Positions 1-10,200 of a stretch of DNA of 64,000 nt are shown one piece after another. Made by a program: the position numbers and the translations under genes. Each line of letters opens with the position of its first letter. The first letter of the stretch is position 1. The notes below the pieces were generated by a model, which saw only the letters and a list, made by a program, of their open reading frames with translations, was not told the origin of the DNA and searched no databases. Source of the stretch: Catenovulum adriaticum (GTDB lineage Bacteria > Pseudomonadota > Gammaproteobacteria > Enterobacterales > Alteromonadaceae); contig NZ_CP109965.1 of assembly GCF_026725475.1 (NCBI RefSeq), forward strand, positions 496,001 to 560,000, in the 5' to 3' direction.

Positions 1-1
1 C

Positions 2-544
2 ATGTCAGAACCTAAATTAAGATGGTACGTTGTACAAGCATTTTCAGGCTATGAAGGCCGAGTGTCTACAACGTTAAAAGAGCATGTAGCGTTGCATAAC
101 ATGGAAGAATATTTCGGTGATATTTTAGTACCTACCGAAGAAGTCGTTGAAATGCGTGCAGGCCAAAAGCGTAAAAGTGAAAGAAAATTTTTCCCGGGTT
201 ATGTACTAGTACAAATGGTGATGAACGATGATTCATGGCATTTAGTTAAAAGTACTCCACGCGTACTTGGCTTTATCGGTGGGACGAGTGATCGCCCAGC
301 ACCCATTTCAGATAGTGAAGCACAAGCTATTTTAAATCGCTTACAAGAAAACCATGATAAGCCACGTCCTAAAACCTTGTTTGAACCGGGTGAAGTGGTT
401 CGTGTTAATGATGGTCCATTTGCTGATTTCAACGGTGTTGTTGAAACAGTTGATTATGAAAAGAGCAGATTGAAAGTGTCAGTTTTAATTTTTGGGCGTT
501 CAACGCCTGTAGAATTAGAATTTTCACAAGTTGAAAAAGGTTAA
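2..544 (+). CDS. nusG: Transcription termination/antitermination protein NusG
   Basis: This 180-residue protein is full length for NusG (E. coli about 181). The N-terminal NGN domain begins with RWYVVQAFSGYE and includes FFPGYVLVQM. The C-terminal KOW domain (about residues 125-180) contains FEPGEVVRVNDGPFADFNGVVE. NusG binds RNA polymerase, suppresses pausing, and links it to Rho or to ribosomal S10. The ATG is the second base of the window, so the upstream secE and tRNA region normally found here lies outside. The rplK promoter overlaps its 3' end. Confidence 0.98.
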   Translation: MSEPKLRWYVVQAFSGYEGRVSTTLKEHVALHNMEEYFGDILVPTEEVVEMRAGQKRKSERKFFPGYVLVQMVMNDDSWHLVKSTPRVLGFIGGTSDRPAPISDSEAQAILNRLQENHDKPRPKTLFEPGEVVRVNDGPFADFNGVVETVDYEKSRLKVSVLIFGRSTPVELEFSQVEKG

Positions 545-559
545 AGATTAATCTATAAT
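531..559 (+). promoter_or_regulatory. Sigma-70 promoter for rplKA
   Basis: A TTGAAA -35 box (531-536) and a perfect TATAAT -10 box (554-559) are separated by exactly 17 bases. The -35 lies inside the end of nusG. Transcription would start near 566, giving an rplK leader of about 80 nt (to 644), which in related bacteria carries the L1 autoregulatory binding site. The L1 site was not resolved here. Confidence 0.75.
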
Positions 560-644
560 CCGCGACCCATTCTTAGTCGGGTAGCCGTAAAGTAAGTGTC
601 CTCGCATTTACTAGGCGTAGACCCATAATAGAGGTAAATTTAAC

Positions 645-1073
645 ATGGCAAAGAAAGTACAAGCCTTAGTTAAGCTGCAAGTTGCAGCTGGCATGGCAAA
701 TCCGAGTCCACCAGTTGGTCCTGCGTTAGGTGCGCAAGGTGTTAACATCATGGAATTCTGTAAAGCATTTAATGCCCAAACAGAGAGCATTGAAAAAGGC
801 TCACCAGTTCCAGTTGTTATTACTGTATATAATGACCGTTCTTTCACTTTTGAAACAAAAACGCCACCGGCTTCTTTCTTATTGAAAAAAGCATTAGGCC
901 TTAAGAGTGGTTCATCTAAACCACATGTTGATAAAGTAGGTACGGTTACACGTGCTCAATTAGAAGAAATTGCTAAAGCAAAAGAACCAGATTTAACTGC
1001 AGCTGATATGGATGCAGCAGTTAAGACAATCGCTGGTAGCGCGCGTAGCATGGGCATAGTGGTAGAGGACTAA
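645..1073 (+). CDS. rplK: 50S ribosomal protein L11
   Basis: This 142-residue protein is the standard length for L11. It starts MAKKVQALVKLQVAAG and contains the family signature PPVGPALGAQGVNIMEFCKAFN. L11 binds the GTPase-associated region of 23S rRNA and is needed for the stringent response through RelA. The ATG follows an AGAGGTAA ribosome-binding site. rplA starts 4 bases after its stop, so the two genes are co-translated. Confidence 0.98.
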   Translation: MAKKVQALVKLQVAAGMANPSPPVGPALGAQGVNIMEFCKAFNAQTESIEKGSPVPVVITVYNDRSFTFETKTPPASFLLKKALGLKSGSSKPHVDKVGTVTRAQLEEIAKAKEPDLTAADMDAAVKTIAGSARSMGIVVED

Positions 1074-1077
1074 TTCA

Positions 1078-1782
1078 ATGGCTAAATTATCTAAAAAAGC
1101 ACGTTTAATCCGTGAAAAAGTAGAACCAACTAAAGCTTACGATATTGATGAAGCATTAGAGTTGTTGAAAGAATTTGCTACTGCGAAATTCGTTGAAAGT
1201 GTAGATGCGTCTGTCAATCTTGGTATTGACGCTCGTAAATCTGACCAAAACGTACGTGGTGCAACTGTATTACCTCACGGTACTGGCCGTAGTGTTCGTG
1301 TTGCTGTTTTCACCCAAGGCGCTAATGCAGATGCAGCTAAAGAAGCTGGTGCAGATATCGTTGGTATGGATGACTTAGCTGATCAAGTTAAGAAAGGCGA
1401 AATGAACTTTGACGTTGTAATTGCTTCACCAGACGCTATGCGTGTGGTTGGTCAATTAGGTCAAATCTTAGGTCCTCGTGGTTTAATGCCAAACCCGAAA
1501 GTGGGTACAGTTACACCTAATGTAGCTGAAGCAGTTAAGCAAGCTAAAGCAGGTCAAATCCGTTATCGTAATGATAAAAACGGTATTATCCATACTACTA
1601 TCGGTAAAGTGGATTTTGATAACGCTAAGCTTAAAGAAAACCTTGAAGCATTAATCGTTGCATTGAAGAAAGCTAAACCATCTTCTGCTAAAGGCGTTTA
1701 TGTTGCTAAGGTTAGCTTGTCTACAACTATGGGCGCTGGCGTTCAAGTTGATCAAGCTGGTTTGTCAACACAAACTGCTTAA
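1078..1782 (+). CDS. rplA: 50S ribosomal protein L1
   Basis: This 234-residue protein matches L1 in length. It begins MAKLSKKARLIREKV and carries the L1 signature region around GQILGPRGLMPNPKVGTV (residues about 128-145). L1 forms the mobile L1 stalk and represses translation of the rplKA mRNA when in excess. It is followed by a strong hairpin that would separate rplKA from rplJL. Confidence 0.98.
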   Translation: MAKLSKKARLIREKVEPTKAYDIDEALELLKEFATAKFVESVDASVNLGIDARKSDQNVRGATVLPHGTGRSVRVAVFTQGANADAAKEAGADIVGMDDLADQVKKGEMNFDVVIASPDAMRVVGQLGQILGPRGLMPNPKVGTVTPNVAEAVKQAKAGQIRYRNDKNGIIHTTIGKVDFDNAKLKENLEALIVALKKAKPSSAKGVYVAKVSLSTTMGAGVQVDQAGLSTQTA

Positions 1783-1803
1783 TACTTGCTCAAAAAGCTT
1801 TAC

Positions 1804-1841
1804 TTGGCCGCAAAGTTTAGTTAAACTTTGCGGCCAATTTT
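1804..1841 (+). terminator. Terminator or attenuator between rplA and rplJ
   Basis: Two perfect 16-base arms (1804-1819 and 1822-1837, core GGCCGCAAAGTTTA) form a long hairpin, followed by TTTT at 1838-1841. The T-run is short, so some read-through into rplJ is likely. Confidence 0.7.
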
Positions 1842-2051
1842 AAGGTCGTGCCTTTATGGCTCACGTCCCAGACCGTAGGTGCAAATAGTTAATCTCTGAT
1901 TTTATTGCTTAATTTCCTACGTAGACGGTGAAGGAACCTCGAAGAAGATTTATACCCTCTTCTGGACCTAATCCGTAAATCATTCCCAATCCATTGTTGA
2001 TTGGGGTAATTACAATCTAGATAATATCTAGGATATCCAGGAGTTACACTA
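1842..2051 (+). promoter_or_regulatory. rplJ leader, probable L10-L7/L12 autoregulatory region
   Basis: This untranslated stretch before rplJ has several inverted repeats. One is a hairpin with arms CCCAATC and GATTGGG (about 1985-2005). Another is a 15-base palindrome CTAGATA-A-TATCTAG (2017-2031) close to the ribosome-binding site. In related bacteria the L10(L7/L12) complex represses its own mRNA here. A possible promoter, TTGATT (1997-2002), 17 bases, GATAAT (2020-2025), overlaps the hairpins. The regulatory role is inferred from position and structure. Confidence 0.5.
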
Positions 2052-2546
2052 ATGGCATTAGGACTCGCAGGCAAAAAAGAAATTGTCGCTCAAGTCAACC
2101 AAGCTGCCACTGGTGCGCTTTCTGCAGTTGTTGCTGATTCTCGCGGCGTAACTGTTGCTGATATGACTGCTTTACGTAAACAAGCTCGTGAAGCAGGTGT
2201 ACAACTTCAAGTTGTACGTAACACATTAGCACGCCGTGCAGTTGAAGGCACAGAATACGAATGTCTTAAAGACTTATTCGTAGGTCCTACTTTATTAGCT
2301 TTTTCTGCTGATCACCCAGGTGCAGCAGCTCGAATTCTAAAAGAATTCGGTAAGACAAACAAAGCTTTTGAAATTAAGGGTGCTGCTTTTGAAGGCGCTG
2401 TAGCTGACGTTGAATTATTAGCGTCATTGCCGACATACGAAGAAGGTTTAGCGAAGCTAATGAGCTGCATGAAAGAAGCAGCAGCTGGCAAACTTGTTCG
2501 TACTATTGCAGCCGTACGCGATCAAAAAGAGCAAGAAGCTGCTTAA
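2052..2546 (+). CDS. rplJ: 50S ribosomal protein L10
   Basis: At 164 residues it matches L10 (E. coli 165). It starts MALGLAGKKEIVAQV and contains VVADSRGVTVADMTALRKQAREAG and VVRNTLARRAVEGT. The C-terminal helix docks L7/L12 dimers. A GGAG ribosome-binding site precedes the ATG. It forms a unit with rplL, 62 bases downstream, and is probably translationally autoregulated through its leader. Confidence 0.98.
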   Translation: MALGLAGKKEIVAQVNQAATGALSAVVADSRGVTVADMTALRKQAREAGVQLQVVRNTLARRAVEGTEYECLKDLFVGPTLLAFSADHPGAAARILKEFGKTNKAFEIKGAAFEGAVADVELLASLPTYEEGLAKLMSCMKEAAAGKLVRTIAAVRDQKEQEAA

Positions 2547-2608
2547 TTGTATCGTATGCTGCTTAGCATATTATTTTGTAAAATATTTTATTATTAGGGT
2601 AAAGAGTC

Positions 2609-2977
2609 ATGTCTATTACTAAAGACCAAATCATTGATGCAATCGCTGAAATGTCTGTTATGGATGTTGTAGAATTAGTTTCTGCAATGGAAGAAAAATT
2701 CGGCGTATCTGCTGCAGCTGCTGTTGTTGCAGGTCCTGGTGCTGGCGGCGAAGCTGCTGAAGAACAAACTGAATTTGACGTTGTTCTTAAAGCGGCTGGT
2801 GGCAACAAAGTTGCTACTATCAAAGCTGTACGTGCAGCAACAGGTTTAGGCCTTAAAGAAGCTAAAGCTTTAGTTGATGGTGCTCCGGCTCCAATCAAAG
2901 AAGGCGCTTCTAAAGAAGAAGCTGAAGAGCTTAAGAAAGCACTAGAAGAAGCTGGTGCTGAAGTTGAAGTTAAATAA
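2609..2977 (+). CDS. rplL: 50S ribosomal protein L7/L12
   Basis: This 122-residue acidic protein has the L7/L12 layout: an N-terminal dimerisation helix (about 1-35), an Ala/Gly-rich hinge (about 36-52) and a C-terminal factor-binding domain with GLGLKEAKALVDGAPAPIKEG. It recruits translational GTPases to the ribosome. An attenuator follows and would reduce transcription into rpoBC relative to the ribosomal genes. Confidence 0.98.
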   Translation: MSITKDQIIDAIAEMSVMDVVELVSAMEEKFGVSAAAAVVAGPGAGGEAAEEQTEFDVVLKAAGGNKVATIKAVRAATGLGLKEAKALVDGAPAPIKEGASKEEAEELKKALEEAGAEVEVK

Positions 2978-3013
2978 GCTGTTTATTACAGTTTATTAGC
3001 CGTAACTGGCAAG

Positions 3014-3043
3014 GGCTGGCGCTTGTAGAGTGCCGGCCTTTTT
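3014..3043 (+). terminator. Attenuator between rplL and rpoB
   Basis: The arms GGCTGGC (3014-3020) and GCCGGCC (3032-3038) pair with one G-U, followed by TTTTT (3039-3043). A partial terminator at this place is known from E. coli, where it lowers rpoBC expression relative to rplJL. Confidence 0.65.
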
Positions 3044-3158
3044 GCGCTATAGAGCTTTGCGTTAAAAAGCTCATTTAAGTCGATTAAGATTGTAGCTCAA
3101 CCACCACTTATTCAATTAGTGCCTGATTGACCTTGAAATCAGCAAGCTGAGGAACCCC

Positions 3159-6100
3159 ATGGCTTATTCTTATACCGAAAAGAAACGCATTCGTAAGGAT
3201 TTTGGTAAGCGTCCGCAGGTTCTGGATGTACCTTATTTGCTTTCCATCCAGTTAGACTCTTTCCGAAAATTCATTGATGTAGACCCTGATGGTCAATATG
3301 GTCTGGAAGCTGCCTTCCACTCTGTATTCCCGATCGTTAGCTACTCTGGCAGCTCTGAGTTGCAGTATGTCAGCTACCACCTAGGCGAACCCGTATTTGA
3401 TGTTAAAGAATGTCAAGTCAGAGGGGTAACTTATTCTGCACCCCTTCGTGTAAAACTCAGATTGGTTTTATACGATAAAGAAGCTCCTGCAGGAACAATA
3501 AAAGATATAAAAGAGCAGGAAGTCTATATGGGTGAAATCCCATTAATGACTGAAAACGGGACTTTCGTAATTAATGGTACTGAGCGTGTTATTGTATCTC
3601 AATTACATCGTTCACCAGGTGTATTCTTTGACCACGATAAAGGTAAAACACACTCATCTGGTAAAGTTTTATATAATGCACGCGTTATTCCTTACCGTGG
3701 TTCATGGTTAGACTTTGAGTTTGACCCTAAAGATAACTTATTTGTACGTATTGATCGACGTCGTAAGTTACCAGCCTCAATTATTTTACGTGCATTAGAA
3801 TATACAACTGAACAAATTTTAGATCTTTTCTTTGACTCTGTCGTATTTGAAATTAAAGAAAGCACTTGCATGATGCAATTGGTTCCTGAGCGTTTGCTTG
3901 GTGAAACTGCTGCTTTTGATATTAATGACAGCAAAGGTAACTTAATTGTTGAGAAAGGTCGCCGTATTACCGCGCGTCATGTTCGCCAATTAGCGAAAAC
4001 CAATGTAGCTGAGTTAGAAGTACCAGTTGAGTACTTACTTGGCAAAATATTGAAAAAATCTTATGTAGATGAGTCAACCGGTGAAATTATTGCCGAGGCC
4101 AACTCTGAAATTACATTAGAATTGTTAGCTGAACTGGCAAAAGCTGGTCACAAAGTGATTGAAACTTTATACGTCAATGATTTAGATCATGGTGCGTATA
4201 TGTCTGAAACTTTACGAGTTGACTCAACCTCTAATCGTATTGAAGCGTTAGTAGAAATCTATCGTATGATGCGCCCAGGTGAGCCACCAACACGTGAAGC
4301 GGCTGAAGGTTTGTTTGAGAACTTATTCTTCAACGAAGACAGATATGATTTATCTAGTGTCGGTCGAATGAAATTTAACCGTCGTGTTAAGCGTGAAGAG
4401 TTAGTTGGTTCTGGCATCTTATCCAATCAAGATATTATCGATGTAATGAAAACATTGATTGATATTCGAGATGGTAAAGGTGAAGTAGATGATATTGACC
4501 ACTTAGGTAATCGTCGTATTCGTTCTGTCGGTGAAATGGCTGAAAATCAGTTCCGTGTTGGTTTAGTTCGTGTTGAGCGTGCTGTTAAAGAGCGTTTAAG
4601 CTTAGGTGATTTAGAAAATTTAACGCCTCAAGATTTAATTAATGCTAAGCCTATTTCTGCTGCGGTTAAAGAGTACTTTGGTTCTAGTCAGTTATCTCAG
4701 TTTATGGACCAAAATAATCCATTGTCAGAGGTGACTCATAAACGCCGTATTTCTGCATTAGGTCCAGGTGGTTTAACACGTGAACGTGCAGGCTTCGAAG
4801 TACGTGACGTACATCCAACTCACTATGGTCGTTTATGTCCAATCGAAACCCCAGAAGGGCCAAACATTGGTCTAATTAACTCATTAGCAAGTTATGCGCG
4901 AACTAATGATTTTGGTTTCTTGGAAACACCATATCGTAAAGTAGTAGACGGTCAGGTTACAGAACAAATTGAATACCTCTCAGCGATTGAAGAAGGTAAT
5001 TATGTTATCGCTCAGGCAAGTGCTGCTGTTGACGATGACAATCGATTATCTGATGAGTTGGTAAACTGTCGTCATAAAAATGAATTTACATTGATGAATT
5101 CTGACGAAGTTCAGTATATGGATGTTGCTCCACAGCAGATCGTATCTGTTGCTGCATCACTTATCCCATTCTTAGAACACGATGATGCGAACCGTGCATT
5201 AATGGGTTCTAACATGCAACGTCAAGCTGTACCAACATTAAAAGCTGATAAGCCTTTAGTCGGTACGGGTGTTGAAAAAACAGTTGCTATCGATTCTGGG
5301 GTAACGGTTGTTGCTAAACGTGGCGGTGTTATTGATTATGTTGATGCAAGTCGCATCGTAGTTAAAGTCAATGATGAAGAAACCGTACCGGGTGAAGCGG
5401 GCATCGATATTTATAACTTAACTAAATATACACGCTCTAACCAAAATACTTGTATTAACCAAAAACCAACGGTTGAAATGGGTATTCCAGTGGTTCGTGG
5501 TGACGTATTGGCTGATGGCCCATCAACTGACTTAGGTGAGTTGGCATTAGGTCAAAACATGCGTATCGCCTTCATGCCCTGGAATGGTTATAACTTTGAG
5601 GATTCAATCCTAGTTTCAGAGCGCGTTGTTGAAGAAGATCGTTTAACCACAATTCACATTCAAGAATTAAGCTGTATCGCTCGTGATACTAAATTAGGTC
5701 CTGAAGAAATTACTTCGGATATTCCTAATGTTGGCGAGTCAGCTTTATCTAAATTAGATGAATCTGGTGTGGTTTATATTGGTGCTGAAGTGAAAGGCGG
5801 CGATATCTTAGTGGGTAAAGTTACCCCTAAAGGCGAAACCCAGTTAACACCAGAAGAGAAACTACTGAGAGCAATTTTTGGTGAAAAAGCATCAGACGTA
5901 AAAGATAGTTCTTTACGTGTTCCTAATAGTATCAGCGGTACTATTATTGATGTTCAAGTATTTACGCGTGATGGTGTTGAAAAAGATAAACGCGCTAAAG
6001 AAATTGAACAGATGCAAGTTGCTGAAGTGAAAAAAGATTTATCTACTGAATTTAGCATCTTAGAAGATGATATATTCGCTCGTGCACGCACATTATTGAT

Positions 6101-7187
6101 CAAAGCTGGCCAATCTGAAGCTGAGCTTGATTCAATGGATCGCACTAAATGGTTAACACAAAGCTTAACTGATGAAGATCAGCAAGCTGAGTTAGAAACC
6201 ATTGCAGAGCAATATGAAGAAACTCGTGCTGAATTTGATAAAAAATTAGAAATCAAACGCAATAAAATTACCCAAGGTGATGACTTAGCGCCGGGCGTAT
6301 TAAAAATAGTTAAAGTTTATTTAGCTGTTAAACGTCAAATCCAGCCTGGTGATAAAATGGCGGGTCGTCATGGTAACAAAGGTGTAATTTCTACCATCTT
6401 ACCAGTTGAAGATATGCCATATGATGAAAATGGTGATGCGGTAGATATCGTATTAAATCCATTAGGTGTACCTTCTCGAATGAACGTAGGTCAGATCCTT
6501 GAAACTCACTTAGGTGCTGCTGCGAAAGGTATTGGTCGTCAGATTAATATTATGTTGCAAGAGCAAAGAGAGATTCACGAGTTACGTAACTACATTCAAA
6601 AAGCATACGATGTAGGTAATTGCCGTCAGCAAGTTGATATTGCAAGTTTCACAGATGAAGAAGTTCTTCGTCTTGCAAGTCATTTAAAAGCGGGTTTACC
6701 TATGGGTACACCTGTATTTGATGGTGCAAAAGAACCTGAACTTAAAGAATTGTTGACACTTGCTGGTTTACCAACAAGCGGCCAAATTCAGTTATGCGAT
6801 GGTCGTACTGGTAACCCATTTGAGCGTCCGGTTACTGTTGGTTATATGTACATGCTTAAATTGAATCACTTAGTTGATGATAAAATGCATGCGCGTTCAA
6901 CAGGTTCGTACAGCTTAGTTACTCAGCAGCCATTAGGTGGTAAAGCTCAGTTTGGTGGTCAAAGATTCGGTGAGATGGAAGTTTGGGCACTTGAAGCTTA
7001 CGGTGCTTCTTATACACTACAAGAAATGTTGACAGTTAAGTCAGATGACGTTAACGGTCGTACTAAGATGTATAAGAACATTGTGGATGGAAACCACAAG
7101 ATGGAACCAGGCATGCCTGAGTCTTTCAACGTATTGTTGAAAGAAATCCGTTCTTTAGGTATCAACATTGAATTGGAAGAAGAGTAA
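3159..7187 (+). CDS. rpoB: RNA polymerase beta subunit
   Basis: This 1342-residue protein is the gammaproteobacterial length for RpoB. The rifampicin-pocket region reads SSQLSQFMDQNNPLSEVTHK and then RRISALGPGGL, with wild-type-looking residues. The C-terminal region has GGKAQFGGQRFGEMEVWALEAYGA. It forms the catalytic core with beta prime. rpoC follows after 70 bases with no terminator seen, so the two are co-transcribed. Confidence 0.99.
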   Translation: MAYSYTEKKRIRKDFGKRPQVLDVPYLLSIQLDSFRKFIDVDPDGQYGLEAAFHSVFPIVSYSGSSELQYVSYHLGEPVFDVKECQVRGVTYSAPLRVKLRLVLYDKEAPAGTIKDIKEQEVYMGEIPLMTENGTFVINGTERVIVSQLHRSPGVFFDHDKGKTHSSGKVLYNARVIPYRGSWLDFEFDPKDNLFVRIDRRRKLPASIILRALEYTTEQILDLFFDSVVFEIKESTCMMQLVPERLLGETAAFDINDSKGNLIVEKGRRITARHVRQLAKTNVAELEVPVEYLLGKILKKSYVDESTGEIIAEANSEITLELLAELAKAGHKVIETLYVNDLDHGAYMSETLRVDSTSNRIEALVEIYRMMRPGEPPTREAAEGLFENLFFNEDRYDLSSVGRMKFNRRVKREELVGSGILSNQDIIDVMKTLIDIRDGKGEVDDIDHLGNRRIRSVGEMAENQFRVGLVRVERAVKERLSLGDLENLTPQDLINAKPISAAVKEYFGSSQLSQFMDQNNPLSEVTHKRRISALGPGGLTRERAGFEVRDVHPTHYGRLCPIETPEGPNIGLINSLASYARTNDFGFLETPYRKVVDGQVTEQIEYLSAIEEGNYVIAQASAAVDDDNRLSDELVNCRHKNEFTLMNSDEVQYMDVAPQQIVSVAASLIPFLEHDDANRALMGSNMQRQAVPTLKADKPLVGTGVEKTVAIDSGVTVVAKRGGVIDYVDASRIVVKVNDEETVPGEAGIDIYNLTKYTRSNQNTCINQKPTVEMGIPVVRGDVLADGPSTDLGELALGQNMRIAFMPWNGYNFEDSILVSERVVEEDRLTTIHIQELSCIARDTKLGPEEITSDIPNVGESALSKLDESGVVYIGAEVKGGDILVGKVTPKGETQLTPEEKLLRAIFGEKASDVKDSSLRVPNSISGTIIDVQVFTRDGVEKDKRAKEIEQMQVAEVKKDLSTEFSILEDDIFARARTLLIKAGQSEAELDSMDRTKWLTQSLTDEDQQAELETIAEQYEETRAEFDKKLEIKRNKITQGDDLAPGVLKIVKVYLAVKRQIQPGDKMAGRHGNKGVISTILPVEDMPYDENGDAVDIVLNPLGVPSRMNVGQILETHLGAAAKGIGRQINIMLQEQREIHELRNYIQKAYDVGNCRQQVDIASFTDEEVLRLASHLKAGLPMGTPVFDGAKEPELKELLTLAGLPTSGQIQLCDGRTGNPFERPVTVGYMYMLKLNHLVDDKMHARSTGSYSLVTQQPLGGKAQFGGQRFGEMEVWALEAYGASYTLQEMLTVKSDDVNGRTKMYKNIVDGNHKMEPGMPESFNVLLKEIRSLGINIELEEE

Positions 7188-7257
7188 TCTTCTAAAAAGG
7201 CTAGGAGCCGCAAGATTACTTGCGGCTTAGGATTTTAACTCCGACTGGAGAATCAGC

Positions 7258-10200
7258 GTGAAAGACTTACTGAAGTTTCTCAAGCAACAGAACAAAACAG
7301 AAGAATTCGATCGTATTCGAATTGGTTTATCGTCACCTGACATGATTCGTTCATGGTCATTCGGTGAAGTGAAAAAACCTGAAACTATTAACTACCGTAC
7401 GTTCAAACCTGAACGCGACGGCTTGTTCTGTGCGCGTATTTTTGGCCCGATTAAAGACTACGAATGTTTGTGTGGTAAATACAAGCGTTTGAAGCACCGT
7501 GGTGTAATTTGTGAAAAGTGTGGCGTTGAAGTTACCTTGACCAAAGTACGTCGTGAGCGCATGGGTCACATTGAATTGGCAAGCCCGGTTGCACATATTT
7601 GGTTCTTAAAATCATTACCGTCTCGAATCGGCTTAATGCTTGATATGACGTTACGTGATATTGAACGTGTACTTTATTTTGAATCATTTGTAGTCACTGA
7701 GCCTGGCATGACTTCGCTAGAGCGCAGTCAGTTATTAAATGAAGAAGATTACCTTGATGCGTTAGAAGAATACGGTGACGAATTTGACGCTAAAATGGGT
7801 GCTGAAGCCATTTTAGGGTTATTGGATAACATCGATCTTGAACAAGAAATCAAGATGATGCGCGAAGAGTTACCAGAGACAAACTCTGAAACTAAGCGTA
7901 AAAAAATTACTAAACGTCTTAAACTAATGGAAGCTTTCCATCAGTCAGGCAATGATCCTCGCTGGATGATCATGACAGTTTTACCTGTTTTGCCGCCTGA
8001 TTTACGTCCATTAGTACCGCTAGACGGCGGCCGTTTTGCAACGTCTGATTTGAATGATTTATATCGCCGTGTGATTAACCGTAATAACCGTTTGAAACGT
8101 TTATTAGATTTAGCGGCACCCGATATTATCGTTCGTAATGAAAAACGTATGTTGCAAGAAGCGGTTGATGCATTATTAGATAATGGTCGACGTGGTCGTG
8201 CAATTACGGGTTCTAACAAGCGTCCTTTAAAATCTTTGGCTGATATGATCAAAGGTAAACAAGGTCGTTTCCGTCAAAACTTACTAGGTAAACGTGTAGA
8301 TTACTCTGGCCGTTCTGTAATTACAGTAGGTCCAACATTACGTTTACACCAATGTGGTTTACCGAAAAAAATGGCACTTGAGTTATTCAAACCATTTATT
8401 TACGGAAAATTAGAGCTACGTGGTTTAGCAACGACTATTAAAGCAGCTAAAAAATTAGTTGAACGTGAAGCACCGGAAGTATGGGATGTGTTAGACGAAG
8501 TTATTCGTGAACATCCGGTATTATTAAACCGTGCGCCAACACTTCACAGATTAGGTATTCAAGCATTTGAACCTGTTCTAATTGAAGGTAAAGCAATCCA
8601 TTTACACCCACTCGTTTGTGCGGCTTACAACGCTGACTTCGATGGTGACCAAATGGCGGTTCACGTACCGTTAACGTTGGAAGCTCAGTTAGAAGCTCGT
8701 GCGTTAATGATGTCAACCAATAACATTTTATCACCAGCAAACGGTGAGCCTATTATCGTTCCGTCTCAAGACGTTGTTTTGGGTCTTTATTATATGACTC
8801 GTGACAAAGTGAATGGTTTAGGTGAAGGTGCTGTATTTAAAGATCCTAAAGAAGCTGAAAAAGCATATCGTACCAACAATGTTGAATTGCACAGCCGAGT
8901 TAAAGTTAGAATTACAGAAACCCTAACAAATGATGCAGGCGAAAAAGAAACGGCAACTCGTATTGTTGATACAACTGCTGGTCGTGCAATATTATCGTTA
9001 ATTTTACCAGAAGGCATGTCGTTTGATTTAATCAACCAGCCAATGGGTAAAAAGCAAATTTCTCGCTTGCTAAATGGCTGTTATCGTCAACTTGGTTTAA
9101 AAGATACTGTTATCTTTGCTGACCAAATTATGTATACAGGTTTCCATTTTGCAATGCTATCAGGTGCCTCTGTTGGTATTGATGATATGGTTATTCCTGA
9201 TGCCAAGAAAGATATTGTTGATGCGGCTGAAGCTGAAGTTACTGAGATTCAGGAGCAGTTCCAATCTGGTCTTGTAACAGCGGGTGAAAAATACAACAAG
9301 ATTATCGATATTTGGTCTTCTGCCAATGAACGCGTTGCTAAGTCAATGATGGACAACTTATCAAAAGAAGTTGTTAAAAACGCAAAAGGCGAAGATGAAG
9401 AGCAAGACAGCTTTAACTCAATTTATATGATGGCGGATTCAGGCGCTCGTGGTAGCCCAGCTCAGATTCGTCAGTTAGCAGGTATGCGTGGCTTGATGGC
9501 AAAACCGGATGGTTCAATCATAGAAACGCCAATTATCGCTAACTTCCGTGAAGGTTTGAACGTACTTCAGTACTTTATTTCTACTCACGGTGCTCGTAAA
9601 GGTTTGGCTGATACTGCACTTAAAACCGCAAACTCAGGTTATTTAACACGTCGTTTAGTTGATGTTGCTCAAGATATGGTTGTATTGAGCGAAGATTGTG
9701 GTACTGAAGATGGTACTGTAATGCGTCCATTAATCGAAGGCGGTGATGTTGTAGAGCCACTTCGAGAGCGTGTATTAGGTCGTGTTGTAGCAGAAGATGT
9801 ATATCTTCCAAATAGCAATGAAGTACTTATCCCACGTAACGTGATGATTGACGAAGCTTTATGTGATCAATTAGAAATTAATTCAATTGATGAAGTTAAA
9901 GTTCGCTCAGTTATAACTTGTGATAATGACTTTGGTGTTTGTGCTCAGTGTTATGGTCGTGACTTGGCTCGTGGTCATATCATTAACCAAGGTGAATCCG
10001 TTGGTGTTATTGCGGCACAATCGATTGGTGAACCGGGTACACAGCTTACCATGCGTACATTCCACATTGGTGGTGCAGCATCAAGAGCGTCAGCTGAAAA
10101 CAGCATTCAAGTTAAAACGGATGGTTCAATTAAATTAGCTCGTGCTAAATTTGTAACGAACTCAGATGGAAAAATTGTCATTACTTCACGTTCAAGTGAA

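Noticed and set aside
2563..2898. 111-codon open frame antisense to rplL
   Set aside because: It is fully explained by the reverse complement of GCT/GTT-rich rplL codons, and no family signal was seen.
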